Source: G963691885 sp963691885
GTDB lineage: Bacteria; Pseudomonadota; Alphaproteobacteria; UBA8366; Aestuariispiraceae
Length of the DNA: 64,000 nt
Reading direction: 5' to 3'
Assembly: GCA_963691885.1 (NCBI GenBank)
Contig: OY829843.1
Coordinates: forward strand, 1-64,000
Positions 8,945-16,877 of this stretch are shown one piece after another (position 1 is the first letter of the stretch; each line of letters opens with the position of its first letter). Position numbers and translations under genes: made by a program. The notes beneath the pieces are model-generated. The model saw nothing but the letters and a program-made list of their open reading frames with translations, had not been told where the DNA came from and searched no databases.

Positions 8945-9994
8945 TTAGCCCCCCAACCGTTCGCCGGTGCTTCCGTCGAACAGATGGCAAATTCCTGCAT
9001 CAATGGCGATCGACACCATGTCGCCAATTTCTGCACGATACGATTTATCCGCTTTAACGCTGATCAGTTTGCCGCCAATGCGCACGGAAACCATGGTCGC
9101 ATCACCCAGCAACTCCATCGTGTAAATCGGTGCGTTGATCTGACCGCCGCTTTCAACGACCTGCGCGTCTTCCGCCCGGAACCCCAGTGTAAGAGCCCCG
9201 TTTGGTGCAGAAAGTCCGGGCACCTCGGTATGATCTGCCTGAAACGCACCTCCCGTCACGCTGCCGTCGATCAGGTTCATAGCCGGGTTGCCAATGAAGC
9301 TGGCCACAAAGGTGTTTGCCGGTTGGTCATAAATTTCCATCGGCGTACCCACCTGCTGGACAACGCCCTTTTGCATTACAACAACGCGGTCAGCCAGGGT
9401 CATTGCCTCGATCTGATCATGGGTCACATAGATCGTCGTCACCGCCAGTTCATGGCTCAAATTCTTGATCTGCGCACGGGTCGAGACCCGCAACTTGGCA
9501 TCCAAGTTGGACAGCGGTTCATCCATCAAGAAGACATTGGGTTCACGAACTACCGCGCGTGCAAGGGCAACCCGCTGACGCTGTCCACCGGAAAGTTCGG
9601 CAGGACGTCGATGCAGAAACTCATCCAGCTCCACCATTGCAGAGGCACGCATGACCTTTTCATCCTGAGACGCAGGATCAGTGCCGCGAACCCGCAACGG
9701 GAACCGGATATTCTCGTAGACATTCATATTTGGATAGAGGGCGTAGGACTGAAACACCATCGCGACATCGCGGTCTTTCGGCTCCAGCTCGTTGACGACC
9801 TTGCCGTCAATCAGGATCTCACCTTCTGTCACATCTTCCAAACCAGCGATCATCCGCATGGTCGTGGTTTTGCCACAGCCCGAGGGCCCGAGCAGAACAA
9901 GGAATTCCCGATCTGCGATCGTCAGATCGAAGTTGTCTACCCCAATAAACGATCCCCATCGCTTTCCCACATTGCGTAACTGAATCTCGGCCAT
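8945..9994 (-). CDS. ABC sugar transporter ATPase, MalK/UgpC-like
   Basis: A 349-residue cytoplasmic ATPase. Walker A GPSGCGKT is at residues 36-43, the signature LSGGQRQ at 134, Walker B VFLMDEP at 154-160 and the switch His in YVTHDQ. A C-terminal OB-like (TOBE) regulatory domain follows from about residue 235. All catalytic motifs are intact. It is the first gene of the operon and reads leftward from the promoter region that carries the LacI operators. Confidence 0.93.
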   Translation of the reverse strand: MAEIQLRNVGKRWGSFIGVDNFDLTIADREFLVLLGPSGCGKTTTMRMIAGLEDVTEGEILIDGKVVNELEPKDRDVAMVFQSYALYPNMNVYENIRFPLRVRGTDPASQDEKVMRASAMVELDEFLHRRPAELSGGQRQRVALARAVVREPNVFLMDEPLSNLDAKLRVSTRAQIKNLSHELAVTTIYVTHDQIEAMTLADRVVVMQKGVVQQVGTPMEIYDQPANTFVASFIGNPAMNLIDGSVTGGAFQADHTEVPGLSAPNGALTLGFRAEDAQVVESGGQINAPIYTMELLGDATMVSVRIGGKLISVKADKSYRAEIGDMVSIAIDAGICHLFDGSTGERLGG

Positions 9995-10032
9995 GCCCCC
10001 GCCTCTTTATAATCCAGTCCGAAAACTGCATA

Positions 10033-10052
10033 TTTTGCATACGAATGCAAAA
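10033..10052. promoter_or_regulatory. LacI-type operator O1
   Basis: TTTTGCAT-ACGA-ATGCAAAA is a 20-bp inverted repeat with perfect 8-bp arms and the central CG at 10042-10043 that LacI-family proteins prefer. It lies 38 bp upstream of the ATPase start. A related site lies 54 bp away. Confidence 0.85.
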
Positions 10053-10074
10053 CGCTAATCCGGACTGCTTGTGT

Positions 10075-10103
10075 TTGACAAGGATTTTTTGCAAGCGTAT
10101 GCA
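10075..10103 (+). promoter_or_regulatory. sigma-70-type promoter of the divergent SnoaL-like gene
   Basis: A consensus -35 TTGACA (10075-10080), a 17-bp spacer and a weaker -10 TATGCA (10098-10103). Operator O2 overlaps the -10 box, so a bound repressor would block polymerase. Transcription would begin near 10110, 40 bp before the ATG at 10150. Confidence 0.65.
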
Positions 10104-10104
10104 A
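10089..10104. promoter_or_regulatory. LacI-type operator O2
   Basis: TTGCAAGCGTATGCAA shares the TTGCA-N2-CG-N2-TGCAA pattern of O1. The centre-to-centre distance to O1 is 54 bp, about five helical turns, suitable for cooperative or looped binding by a tetrameric LacI protein. It controls both the leftward operon and the rightward gene by position. Confidence 0.82.
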
Positions 10105-10149
10105 TTTTCTTCCAGAATGACTAAGATCGACGTATGGCAGAGAGCGAAA

Positions 10150-11154
10150 ATGAGGAACTTCCAGGCTGAAAAGGACTGCATTCTTAACCTCTACGCCGCG
10201 ATGGAGGCGGAGGCGCATGCGGATTTCACAGAGATTCTGAAAGACAAAACCACTGCCACCTATCGATGGCGGGGCTACCATCCGTTTCACGAATTGCATG
10301 GCGCAGAAACTGTTGCTGAAACCTTTTGGCAACCGCTTCGAAAAGCGCTGACCCGAATGCAGCGACGCCAGGATATTTTTATGGCCGGGGAAAATGTGAA
10401 CGACCCCGACGGTGCCGTCTGGGTTACCTCGATGGGGCATCTGATGGGGCTGTTTGACCAACCCTGGCTTGGGATTCGACCCACCGGAAAAATGATCTTT
10501 TTGCGCTATTGCGAATTTAACCGGATAGAGAATGGCAAGATTGTGGAAACGACTATGTATTTCGATATTCCGCATCTGATGATGCAAGCTGGGCTGAACC
10601 CGTTCCCGCCTCAAACAGCAGCGCATCTGGTTCAACCCGGGCCGGCAACGCACGACGGCCTGCTGTTTGATCCACAGGACCCTGAGGAAGGTGAAGCAAC
10701 CCTTACGGCAATCAACGCCATGATCACAGATCTCGGCAACTGGGATCTGGGTCTTCCATTGGAACAGGAACTCGCCCGTACATGGCACGACACGATGATA
10801 TGGTGGGGCCCGGCAGGAATCGGCTCGACTTACACGATTGAGCGCTATGCCAAGCAGCATTCGGGCCCGTTCCGTGCAGCGTTCAAAGACCGTATTTTTA
10901 ATGGCCATGTTTGCAAAATTGCAGAAGGCAACTACGGCGGCTTCTTCAGCTGGCCAAACATCACCCTGACCCCAACCGGTGGTTTCATGGGGTTCCCTGC
11001 AACCGAAAAACCGGGTGATATGCGGGTTATCGACATTTATCGCCGTGAAGGGGGAAAGTTGGCTGAGAATTGGGTCTTCATCGACCTGCTCCATTTTTGG
11101 AACCAGCAAGGGGTCGATATCTTGGAACGCACAGTCAAATCAGCCACGGATTGA
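10150..11154 (+). CDS. two-domain SnoaL-like protein, divergent paralogue
   Basis: A 334-residue protein with two SnoaL/NTF2-fold halves, paralogous to the 349-residue protein at 4070-5119 (shared PWLGIRPTG, PGPATHDGL and WWGPAGIG blocks). The frame is open from 10045, but that position lies inside operator O1. The ATG at 10150 gives the same N-terminal length as the paralogue and lies downstream of a good promoter, so I use it. The second domain ends MRVIDIYRREGGKLAENWV, like the ester-cyclase fold. It is transcribed away from the importer operon and is probably controlled by the same LacI protein. Function unknown. Confidence 0.8.
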   Translation: MRNFQAEKDCILNLYAAMEAEAHADFTEILKDKTTATYRWRGYHPFHELHGAETVAETFWQPLRKALTRMQRRQDIFMAGENVNDPDGAVWVTSMGHLMGLFDQPWLGIRPTGKMIFLRYCEFNRIENGKIVETTMYFDIPHLMMQAGLNPFPPQTAAHLVQPGPATHDGLLFDPQDPEEGEATLTAINAMITDLGNWDLGLPLEQELARTWHDTMIWWGPAGIGSTYTIERYAKQHSGPFRAAFKDRIFNGHVCKIAEGNYGGFFSWPNITLTPTGGFMGFPATEKPGDMRVIDIYRREGGKLAENWVFIDLLHFWNQQGVDILERTVKSATD

Positions 11155-11408
11155 CCATTCGACAACTTTGAGCATATAGCGTGGCGTGCAGTCGCTCATG
11201 CGGCGGTCACTTTTGCCGACCGCTATACAGTTGCTCTGTATTGTCTTTTGTGCGTAAGCCCAATTGCCAAGACGGAACCTGCCCGTTTCAAAACCTACGA
11301 CAAAACAAAAAAAGAAAGTACAAATCCGCCCTATTCTTAGCATCCATTCAACGATTACCTCGACATCATTCAGCAGACGATGCAGCTAGATGGTTTTTTT
11401 AGCCTTCA
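11155..11408. other. intergenic region without a recognised gene
   Basis: It contains a GGCGGTC/GACCGCT inverted repeat near 11200-11225 and an ATACAG/CTGTAT repeat just after, possibly a weak terminator of the SnoaL-like gene. No supported coding frame was found. Confidence 0.4.
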
Positions 11409-11464
11409 AATTTGTAATCAGAGGGTCGGGAGTTCAAATCTCTCTTGCGGCACCATATTTTTCA
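11409..11464 (+). repeat. 56-bp tRNA 3'-end repeat, copy 1 (candidate att site)
   Basis: The sequence reads as the 3' half of a tRNA: TTTGTAA anticodon loop (UGU, Thr), variable region, T arm GGGAG-TTCAAAT-CTCTC, acceptor strand TTGCGGC, discriminator A and CCA. No 5' half lies upstream, so it is not a functional gene. An identical copy is at 51569-51624 in the same orientation. Such fragments are typical attachment-site duplications left by integrated islands. Confidence 0.8.
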
Positions 11465-11470
11465 GGGTCC

Positions 11471-11516
11471 ATACCGGAGACATGGTTTACAGATTATACC
11501 GGAGACATGGTTTACA
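11471..11516. repeat. tandem 21-bp repeat, probable IS end
   Basis: ATACCGGAGACATGGTTTAC followed by A occurs at 11471-11491 and again at 11496-11516, a 25-bp period. It lies just past the end of the IS481-like fragment and resembles the TGTAAACCAT...CCGGT termini of that family, as if two ends were joined. Confidence 0.5.
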
Positions 11517-11838
11517 CCTTGTCCGGCGCGAATGGGTTTTGAGTGGGCTCTACTCTGTTCTCGTTGGCATCGAAGAACCCTAAATCATAGTGCATGAACG
11601 AGACCAGCCAGATCTGGTCATCGACCTCCCGAATGCCGAGTTTCTGCCCTGCGAATACCTGGCTCAGATTGATCTTTCGCTTCCCGATACAGATACGTCC
11701 GCAGCGTGTGACGGTTACGGTTCTGTCATGGAAGGGGTAGTCTGGCTCTGCAGGTGGTGCGTAAGGCCTGACCGAGGGTGTATAGAGTTCGCCCGGATAG
11801 GCACCAGCGAGTGCCTGATGCGGTCGGTCAGACGAGCG
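11512..11838 (-). pseudogene. IS481/IS3-like transposase, C-terminal fragment
   Basis: About 105 residues of the C-terminal part of an integrase-core transposase. It begins at RPHQAL (the segment after the catalytic Glu) and continues through YPFHDRTVTVTRCGRICIG and DYDLGFFD-type blocks known from IS481-type enzymes. The N-terminal two thirds are missing; the sequence upstream changes to unrelated DNA near 11840. A dead remnant. Confidence 0.7.
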
Positions 11839-11861
11839 CCATGCCATCCGGCAGGCCCGGA

Positions 11862-12255
11862 CCAAACCGGTGCTGGATGACCTGGAACAGTGGCTTCAAA
11901 ACCAGCTCCTCAAGATCAGCGGTAAGAGCCCTCTTGCGGCAGCAATCCGCTATGCCTGTCGCGCATGCCCCATGTCCGGCCATATCTGGACCGTGGAATT
12001 CTGGAACTGGATAACAACGCTGCGGAACGCTCCATGCGGTGCGTCGCGCTGGGGCGGAAGAACTACCTGTTCATGGGCAGTCAGGCTGGCGGCAAATCAG
12101 CCGCCATTGCCTATACCCTGATTGAAACCTGCAAGCTCAATGGCGTCAATCCGCAGGTTTGGCTGACAGATTTTCTGTCACGCATTGCCGATCACAAGAT
12201 TGACAGGCTCGACCAGCTCATGCCATGGCATTACACTCAGAGCGTCATAGTGTAA
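11862..12255 (+). pseudogene. IS66 TnpC, C-terminal fragment with frameshift
   Basis: Two overlapping frames together give the end of an IS66 TnpC transposase. The first is WLQNQLLKISGKSPLAAAIRYA. After a frameshift near 11975 the second is ILELDNNAAERSMRCVALGRKNYLF to the stop. Both match the same positions of the intact TnpC copies in this window but are clearly diverged, so this is an older, different IS66. Confidence 0.75.
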
Positions 12256-12338
12256 TCTAGGCCTACTTACCACGCCAGACGGGGGTGGTGAATCGCTTAC
12301 GCTCAAAGCCAGTGGACCTGACTAAAGAACAGGAAAAT

Positions 12339-12360
12339 GCCCGGGACAATTGCCCCGAGC
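12339..12360 (-). terminator. weak terminator-like hairpin
   Basis: GCCCGGG and CCCCGAGC form an 8-bp stem with one mismatch about 25 bp after the stop of the ABM-like gene. On the minus strand it is followed by ATTTTCC, a short U-rich tract only. Confidence 0.35.
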
Positions 12361-12383
12361 GCACTCTTGTCAGACTGAGCGAT

Positions 12384-13103
12384 TTACTTGATGGCGAGAA
12401 TGTCAAAGTTGCTAACGTTTGCAACAACCCCTTCATCCCACCCACCTGCGACCAGAACGGAAGCTTGCTCATTCAGCAGCCCTGCAACCTGACCTGCAAA
12501 GTGAGCTTCGCGGCCTGAGTTGTCCGCAAAAATGTCAAAGATTGCGAAGTTGTTCTCATCGATTTGCACAGCTGCCCAGAACAATGTCTTAGGCTCAGTT
12601 TCGGCAACGATTGAACCCGCTGCAGTCAATAAAGTTGCCAACTGTTCGCTTTGACCAGGTGCCGCTTCAAGACGAATGTAAGTTGCGGTCGTTGCCGAGT
12701 GGAGATCAACCGGTGCTTTTACAGACAAGACGTTGGAGTTGTTGATGTTGGCAACAACACCTGCCTCCCAACCGCCAGCAACCAAAGTGTCGGCCTTTTG
12801 GTTCAAAGCGCCAGCAACAGCACCAGAGAAGTGGGCGTTGCGGGCCTCTTCGCTTACAAAGATATCAAAGATCGCCAGAGTGTCGTCCGCTTGCAGCGCG
12901 AACCAAAGCTCTGTCCCGGGCTCAGTTTCTTTCACAAGCGGAGCAGCGCCGGTGAGAAATTCAGCGAAGGCGTCTGTCTGGCCGTCTGCTGCGGGCATGT
13001 CGATAAAGCTTGCTGTGTAGTTATTCATTTCGGTTTCCTGTGCGTTTGCTGTTGTCGAGATGATGGCCAGCGCTGAGAGCATTGAGAGGATTTGAGTTTT
13101 CAT
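12384..13103 (-). CDS. secreted two-domain ABM-like (dimeric alpha/beta barrel) protein
   Basis: A 239-residue protein with a Sec signal peptide (MKTQILSMLSALAIISTTANA, cleavage near residue 21) and two tandem ABM/quinol-monooxygenase-like domains of about 95 residues each. The repeats are obvious: ETEPGTELWFALQ...AIFDIFVSEEARNAHFSG...LVAGGWEAGVV and ETEPKTLFWAAVQ...AIFDIFADNSGREAHFAG...LVAGGWDEGVV. The ATG at 13103 is chosen because GGAGACG precedes it and the signal peptide starts there. A LysR gene is divergent. ABM domains bind or oxidise small quinone-like molecules, but the periplasmic tandem form has no known function. Confidence 0.75.
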   Translation of the reverse strand: MKTQILSMLSALAIISTTANAQETEMNNYTASFIDMPAADGQTDAFAEFLTGAAPLVKETEPGTELWFALQADDTLAIFDIFVSEEARNAHFSGAVAGALNQKADTLVAGGWEAGVVANINNSNVLSVKAPVDLHSATTATYIRLEAAPGQSEQLATLLTAAGSIVAETEPKTLFWAAVQIDENNFAIFDIFADNSGREAHFAGQVAGLLNEQASVLVAGGWDEGVVANVSNFDILAIK

Positions 13104-13191
13104 TTGTTCGTCTCCAGGTTTGGGTTTCAGTGTCTTCGTTTTCGATGTCACTTTGTCCCATGCTATCCTTTCCAACTCCAATTCCGAGATT

Positions 13192-13205
13192 CTATCCTTC
13201 GATAG
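13192..13205. promoter_or_regulatory. probable LysR binding site
   Basis: CTATC-CTTC-GATAG is a 14-bp inverted repeat midway between the divergent ABM-like and LysR genes. Further CTATCC half sites lie near 13163 and 13213. This spacing and position fit a LysR-type operator. Confidence 0.5.
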
Positions 13206-13265
13206 GCATTGACTATCCACGCCAATTTGATGAGCTTGGGGCCATCTCAACTTTGGATGACATCG

Positions 13266-14132
13266 ATGGAAATGAACCAAATCCGCTATTTTCTAGCCGT
13301 CTGCGAGCATCGCAACTTCACCCATGCCGCAAGCGCTTCCAATGTTTCACAACCCTCACTGACGACTGCCATCAAGAAGCTGGAGGATGAACTGGGCGGT
13401 GATCTGTTCATCCGAGATCGGGCCGGATGCCGCTTAACTGCTTTGGGAAAGGTGGTACAACCAAGGCTGGAGAAGGTGCAGTCCGAAGCAAATGAGGCCA
13501 AGGCAGAAGCGGTTCGGCACACTAGATTGGAGAGGGTTCCAATTTGTATCGGTGTCGGCGAGACAATCGGGCAGGGTAAAATCTCGGCAGCCATGGAGCG
13601 CATACGTATGAAGGTGCCCCAAGCTGAGATCGAGCTGATTGTCGAATCAAAAGATGTCTTGTTGGCTGATCTAAGAGAGGGTAATTTCGATTTCGTGGTG
13701 ACTGCTGATGAGGTGAACGATGACCTCTATCGCATAGATGAACTCTATCATGAGACCTATGAGGTCGTCGTTTCCGACACACATCCGTTTGCTCAGATGG
13801 ATATGGTTTCCCTTGCTGATCTTGCCAAAACAACGATGCTTGATCGGCCAAATTGTGAGATGCGGGATACATTGCACGGCACGTGCAGTGAACATGGCCA
13901 CGAACTCTATGCAGCCTATCGGTCCAATCGCGTCGATTGGTTGATCGAACTCGCCCGGCAAGGATCTGGAGCTGTTATTCTGCCTGTTACAGCAATACCC
14001 GAATATGCCGACCTTGTGTCGATCCCGATTTCAGATATTGAAATCGTACGCGCCGTCGTAGCTTTGCGTTACCGGCACCAAGCTTCAAGGTCAGAAACGA
14101 CCGATCTAATTCGAGAGTTTGCCCGAGACTAA
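13266..14132 (+). CDS. LysR-family transcriptional regulator
   Basis: A 288-residue regulator. An N-terminal winged helix (MNQIRYFLAVCEHRNFTHAA, then SQPSLTTAIKKLEDELG) is followed by a LysR substrate-binding domain from about residue 90. The start ATG-GAA-ATG-AAC fits the family, and GGATGA precedes it. It is transcribed away from the secreted ABM-like gene and probably controls that gene and itself through the CTATC repeats between them. Confidence 0.9.
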   Translation: MEMNQIRYFLAVCEHRNFTHAASASNVSQPSLTTAIKKLEDELGGDLFIRDRAGCRLTALGKVVQPRLEKVQSEANEAKAEAVRHTRLERVPICIGVGETIGQGKISAAMERIRMKVPQAEIELIVESKDVLLADLREGNFDFVVTADEVNDDLYRIDELYHETYEVVVSDTHPFAQMDMVSLADLAKTTMLDRPNCEMRDTLHGTCSEHGHELYAAYRSNRVDWLIELARQGSGAVILPVTAIPEYADLVSIPISDIEIVRAVVALRYRHQASRSETTDLIREFARD

Positions 14133-14224
14133 ATTTACTGGTGCCGAGACAAAGCGGCCGTTCCTTATTCATAGATATCGTGCGTTTAGTAAGTCTCAGT
14201 CGGCGTTTATCGCTCGACCCATTT

Positions 14225-14499
14225 GAGACTATCCAGAATTCTGTGCCCTGACGCTTTGATTACGCCATCGGGAAGCGGTCTTCGAACATGATTGAGAATT
14301 GGCTTTTGACAGCGTGCCATTCGCGGACTGATCGCTTCTACTCCTGAGATGTAGCATTCAGCGCGAGATAGATCAATTTTGCGGCGGCGTCATCGCTCGG
14401 GAAGTGGCCCCGTGTCCGGACAGCACGGCGGATTTTCGAGTTCAGCGCCTCAATCGCATTCGTGGTGTAAATCAGCCTGCGCACCTCGGGCGGGTACAG
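14225..14499 (-). pseudogene. IS256 transposase 3' end, truncated by IS66
   Basis: It begins with the same terminal sequence (GAGACTATCCAGAATTCTG) as the IS256 at 30587 and encodes the last part of its transposase (RRLIYTTNAIEALNSKIRR and onward). A stop change lies near the end (ATSQE then TAG). At 14499 the sequence switches abruptly into IS66, so both elements lost the sequence between. Confidence 0.85.
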
Positions 14500-14802
14500 G
14501 CGTCGGTTCCTGGTGTTTCGGTTGCGCAGGTTGCACAGCGTTATTCGATGAATGCGAACTTGATTTTTAAATGGCTGCGTGACGCGCGGTTTGCCCCGGA
14601 TGGGGAGGAGCGTCATGATGCGGTGTTTCTGCCGATGATGGTTTCCGCGCCGGTCCGAGCGGAGATGGAGGTAGCAGCGGATGGGCCACCGACATTTGGG
14701 ACTGCGGTTCGTATCGAACTGGCTGGTGGTCACCAGGTTGTTGCCGAGGGTGGTTTTGATCCGGATGCTTTGGGGCGTTTGCTGAAGGTGTGGCTGTCAT
14801 GA
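14500..14802 (+). pseudogene. tnpA: IS66 TnpA, 5' truncated
   Basis: It matches codons from QASVPGVSVAQVAQRYSMN to the stop of the intact IS66 TnpA at 57050-57409. The first 18 or so codons, which hold the start and the first DNA-binding helix, are missing. The open frame that continues upstream to 14404 is antisense IS256 sequence and not part of the gene. Confidence 0.8.
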
Positions 14803-15146
14803 TCCCGGTGCCGGTGAACACACGGGTATGGCTTGCGGCCGGTGTGACGGACATGCGCAAAGGGTTTGCCGGTCTGTCGGCTCTGGCGGAGCGTGTCCTG
14901 GGCCAAGATCCCTATTCGAGCCACCTGTTCGTGTTCCGTGGACGGCGCGGCGATCTGATCAAGATCATCTGGTGGGACGGCCAGGGGGCATGTTTGTTCG
15001 CCAAGCGGCTGGAGAAGGGCCGGTTCGTGTGGCCGTCTCCGGCGGACGGCAAGGTCGGCGTGACGGCGGCCCAACTCGCCATGCTGCTGGAAGGAATTGA
15101 CTGGCGCATGCCGGCTCGGACCTGGCGTCCCCTGACCGTGGGATAG
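14790..15146 (+). CDS. tnpB: IS66 accessory protein TnpB
   Basis: A 118-residue protein typical of IS66 Orf2: MRKGFAGLSALAE, SHLFVFRGRRGDLIKIIWWDGQG and FAKRLEKGRFVWP blocks are all present. It starts inside tnpA (13-bp overlap). It is required for IS66 transposition in the family, but its biochemical role is unclear. It appears intact. Confidence 0.92.
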   Translation: MAVMIPVPVNTRVWLAAGVTDMRKGFAGLSALAERVLGQDPYSSHLFVFRGRRGDLIKIIWWDGQGACLFAKRLEKGRFVWPSPADGKVGVTAAQLAMLLEGIDWRMPARTWRPLTVG

Positions 15147-15208
15147 GTCCATTAAACGAAGAACTGGATCAGTTGCGGATTCCCTTTGCAGGGTGTTTCT
15201 GCTATACG

Positions 15209-16738
15209 ATGGTCATGTTGAATGATCTTCAAACGCTGCCCGACGATCCCGCCGAACTGAAGGGCTTGGTGGGGCTTCTGGCTGGCGAGTTGAAGTCTCG
15301 CGATCTTCTGATTGAGAAGCTCAAGCACCAGTTGGCGGGCCATAACCGCCACCGTTTCGGGTCCAAGTCCGAGAGCCTGGATCAACTGCACCTGACTTTC
15401 GCCGAGGACGAAGCCATTGCCGAAGCTGCGGTGGAACAAACCGCGGCCGCCGAAGTGGAGCCGAAGCCCAGGCGCAAGCACAATCGCAAGCCGCTGCCCG
15501 CCCATCTGCCCCGCCACGACACACATCTGTCTGCGGGCGAGAGTTGCGGAGAATGCGGTGGCGAACTCAAGCCCCTGTGCGAGGATGTCACGGAAGAGCT
15601 GGAATACATCCCGGGGCGTTTTGTGGTGAACCGCATCGTGCGTCCCCGTCTGGCGTGTAGCTGCTGCGAGGCCATCGTCCAGGCTCCCTTACCGTCGCGG
15701 CCGATCGAGAAGGGCCGCCCCGGTCCGGGACTGCTGGCCCATGTTCTGGTCTCGAAGTATGCCGACCATCTGCCGCTGTACCGCCAAAGCCAGATCTTTG
15801 CACGCGACGGCATTGATCTTGAACGTTCGACGTTGGCGGATTGGGTTGGCCGATCGACGGCACTTCTCGAACCCTTGGCCGAGGCCATTGGTCGTCATGT
15901 GCGGGCGGGTCCGGCGCTGTTCGCGGATGACACCCCTGTGAAGATGCAGGCCCCCGGTTCGAAGCAAACCAAAACCGCGCGGGTGTGGGCCTATGTGCGC
16001 GACGAAAGGCCATGGGCGGGTGGAGCGCCGCCCGGGGTCTGGTATCGGTTCACCTTCGATCGCAAGGGCGACCATCCCGTCCGGCATCTGTCAGATTATC
16101 AAGGCTGGATCCATGCCGACGGCTACGCCGGGTTCAACGGGTTGTTCTCATCCGACACGGCCAAGGAGATGGCCTGTGTGGCGCATGTGCGGCGCAAGTT
16201 CGTCGATGTCCATCAAGCTCAGGGCGGAGCCATCGCCGAGGAGGCGATCAAGCGCATCGCCGCGCTGTATGCCGTGGAGGAACAGGCGCGTGGCCGATTG
16301 CCCGAAGAACGGGTGGCGCTGCGGCGCGAGTGCGCTACACCTATGTTCGATGATCTGGTGACATGGCTGGATACCCAGTTGACGAAGATATCCGGCAAGT
16401 CACCGCTTGCTGGCGCGATCCGCTACGCCCTGAACCGGTTGCCGAAGGCGCGGGCCTACCTGGGCCACGGCGTTCTGGAATTGGACAACAACGCCGTCGA
16501 GCGGGCTATGAAGCCGGTGGCGCTCGGGCGCAAGAATTGGCTGTTCGCCGGTTCCGAGGGTGGTGGCAAGGCCATGGCCGTCGCGTTCACCCTGATCGAA
16601 ACCGCCAAGCTCAATGACGTTGACCCGCAAGCCTGGCTCACCTGGGTGCTGGACCGCATCGCCGATCACAAAATCAACCACATCGACGAACTGCTCCCCT
16701 GGAACTTCCCCGCTCAAGCCGCCCGACAAACCGTGTGA
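15209..16738 (+). CDS. tnpC: IS66 transposase TnpC
   Basis: A 509-residue DDE transposase, counted from the ATG of MVMLNDLQ. In order it has a leucine-rich coiled coil near residues 15-45, a zinc-finger-like CGECGGEL...CSCC segment, the catalytic core with FADDTPVKM (first Asp) and HADGYAGFNGLF (second Asp), and the final LELDNNAVERAMKPVALGRKNWLF block with the Glu. It appears complete, but the element lacks its left end. Confidence 0.92.
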   Translation: MVMLNDLQTLPDDPAELKGLVGLLAGELKSRDLLIEKLKHQLAGHNRHRFGSKSESLDQLHLTFAEDEAIAEAAVEQTAAAEVEPKPRRKHNRKPLPAHLPRHDTHLSAGESCGECGGELKPLCEDVTEELEYIPGRFVVNRIVRPRLACSCCEAIVQAPLPSRPIEKGRPGPGLLAHVLVSKYADHLPLYRQSQIFARDGIDLERSTLADWVGRSTALLEPLAEAIGRHVRAGPALFADDTPVKMQAPGSKQTKTARVWAYVRDERPWAGGAPPGVWYRFTFDRKGDHPVRHLSDYQGWIHADGYAGFNGLFSSDTAKEMACVAHVRRKFVDVHQAQGGAIAEEAIKRIAALYAVEEQARGRLPEERVALRRECATPMFDDLVTWLDTQLTKISGKSPLAGAIRYALNRLPKARAYLGHGVLELDNNAVERAMKPVALGRKNWLFAGSEGGGKAMAVAFTLIETAKLNDVDPQAWLTWVLDRIADHKINHIDELLPWNFPAQAARQTV

Positions 16739-16769
16739 AATAACAAGAGCGGGTTCACCGGACGGACAC

Positions 16770-16877
16770 AATGGGACAGTTTCATTGAGAAGTTTTTTGA
16801 ACTAAATGGGACATTTTTAAAGTGTCCCATTAATGGTAGTAAGCTGCTTTTTGCTAAACAAAAATAACTGTCCCATT
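16770..16877. repeat. four AATGGGACA repeats, two direct and two inverted
   Basis: AATGGGACA occurs at 16770-16778 and 16805-16813, and its complement TGTCCCATT at 16823-16831 and 16869-16877. The inner pair forms a 9-bp perfect hairpin with a 9-nt loop. The nested order looks like two transposon ends placed head to head or a protein-binding array. It starts exactly where IS66 ends. Confidence 0.6.

Larger units (their letters stand above)
14500..16769 (+). mobile_element. IS66-family element, left end deleted
   Basis: Carries tnpA (truncated), tnpB and tnpC in the usual order and ends in the right inverted repeat GAGCGGGTTCACCGGACGG...CAC at 16769. The left repeat and the first codons of tnpA are gone. 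A complete inverted copy lies at 55083-57497; the TnpC proteins differ at only a few residues. Confidence 0.9.

Noticed and set aside
10045..10149. N-terminal extension of the divergent SnoaL-like gene
   Set aside because: It begins inside LacI operator O1 and contains O2 and the -35/-10 boxes; the paralogue has no such extension.
11409..11464. functional tRNA gene
   Set aside because: Only the 3' half is present; no D arm or 5' acceptor strand lies upstream. The same holds for 51569-51624.
14404..14499. longer start for the first IS66 TnpA
   Set aside because: That part is antisense IS256 transposase sequence joined by deletion; the resulting frame is accidental.
16770..16877. CRISPR-like array
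   Set aside because: Repeats are only 9 bp, in mixed orientation and with unequal spacing; no cas gene is present.
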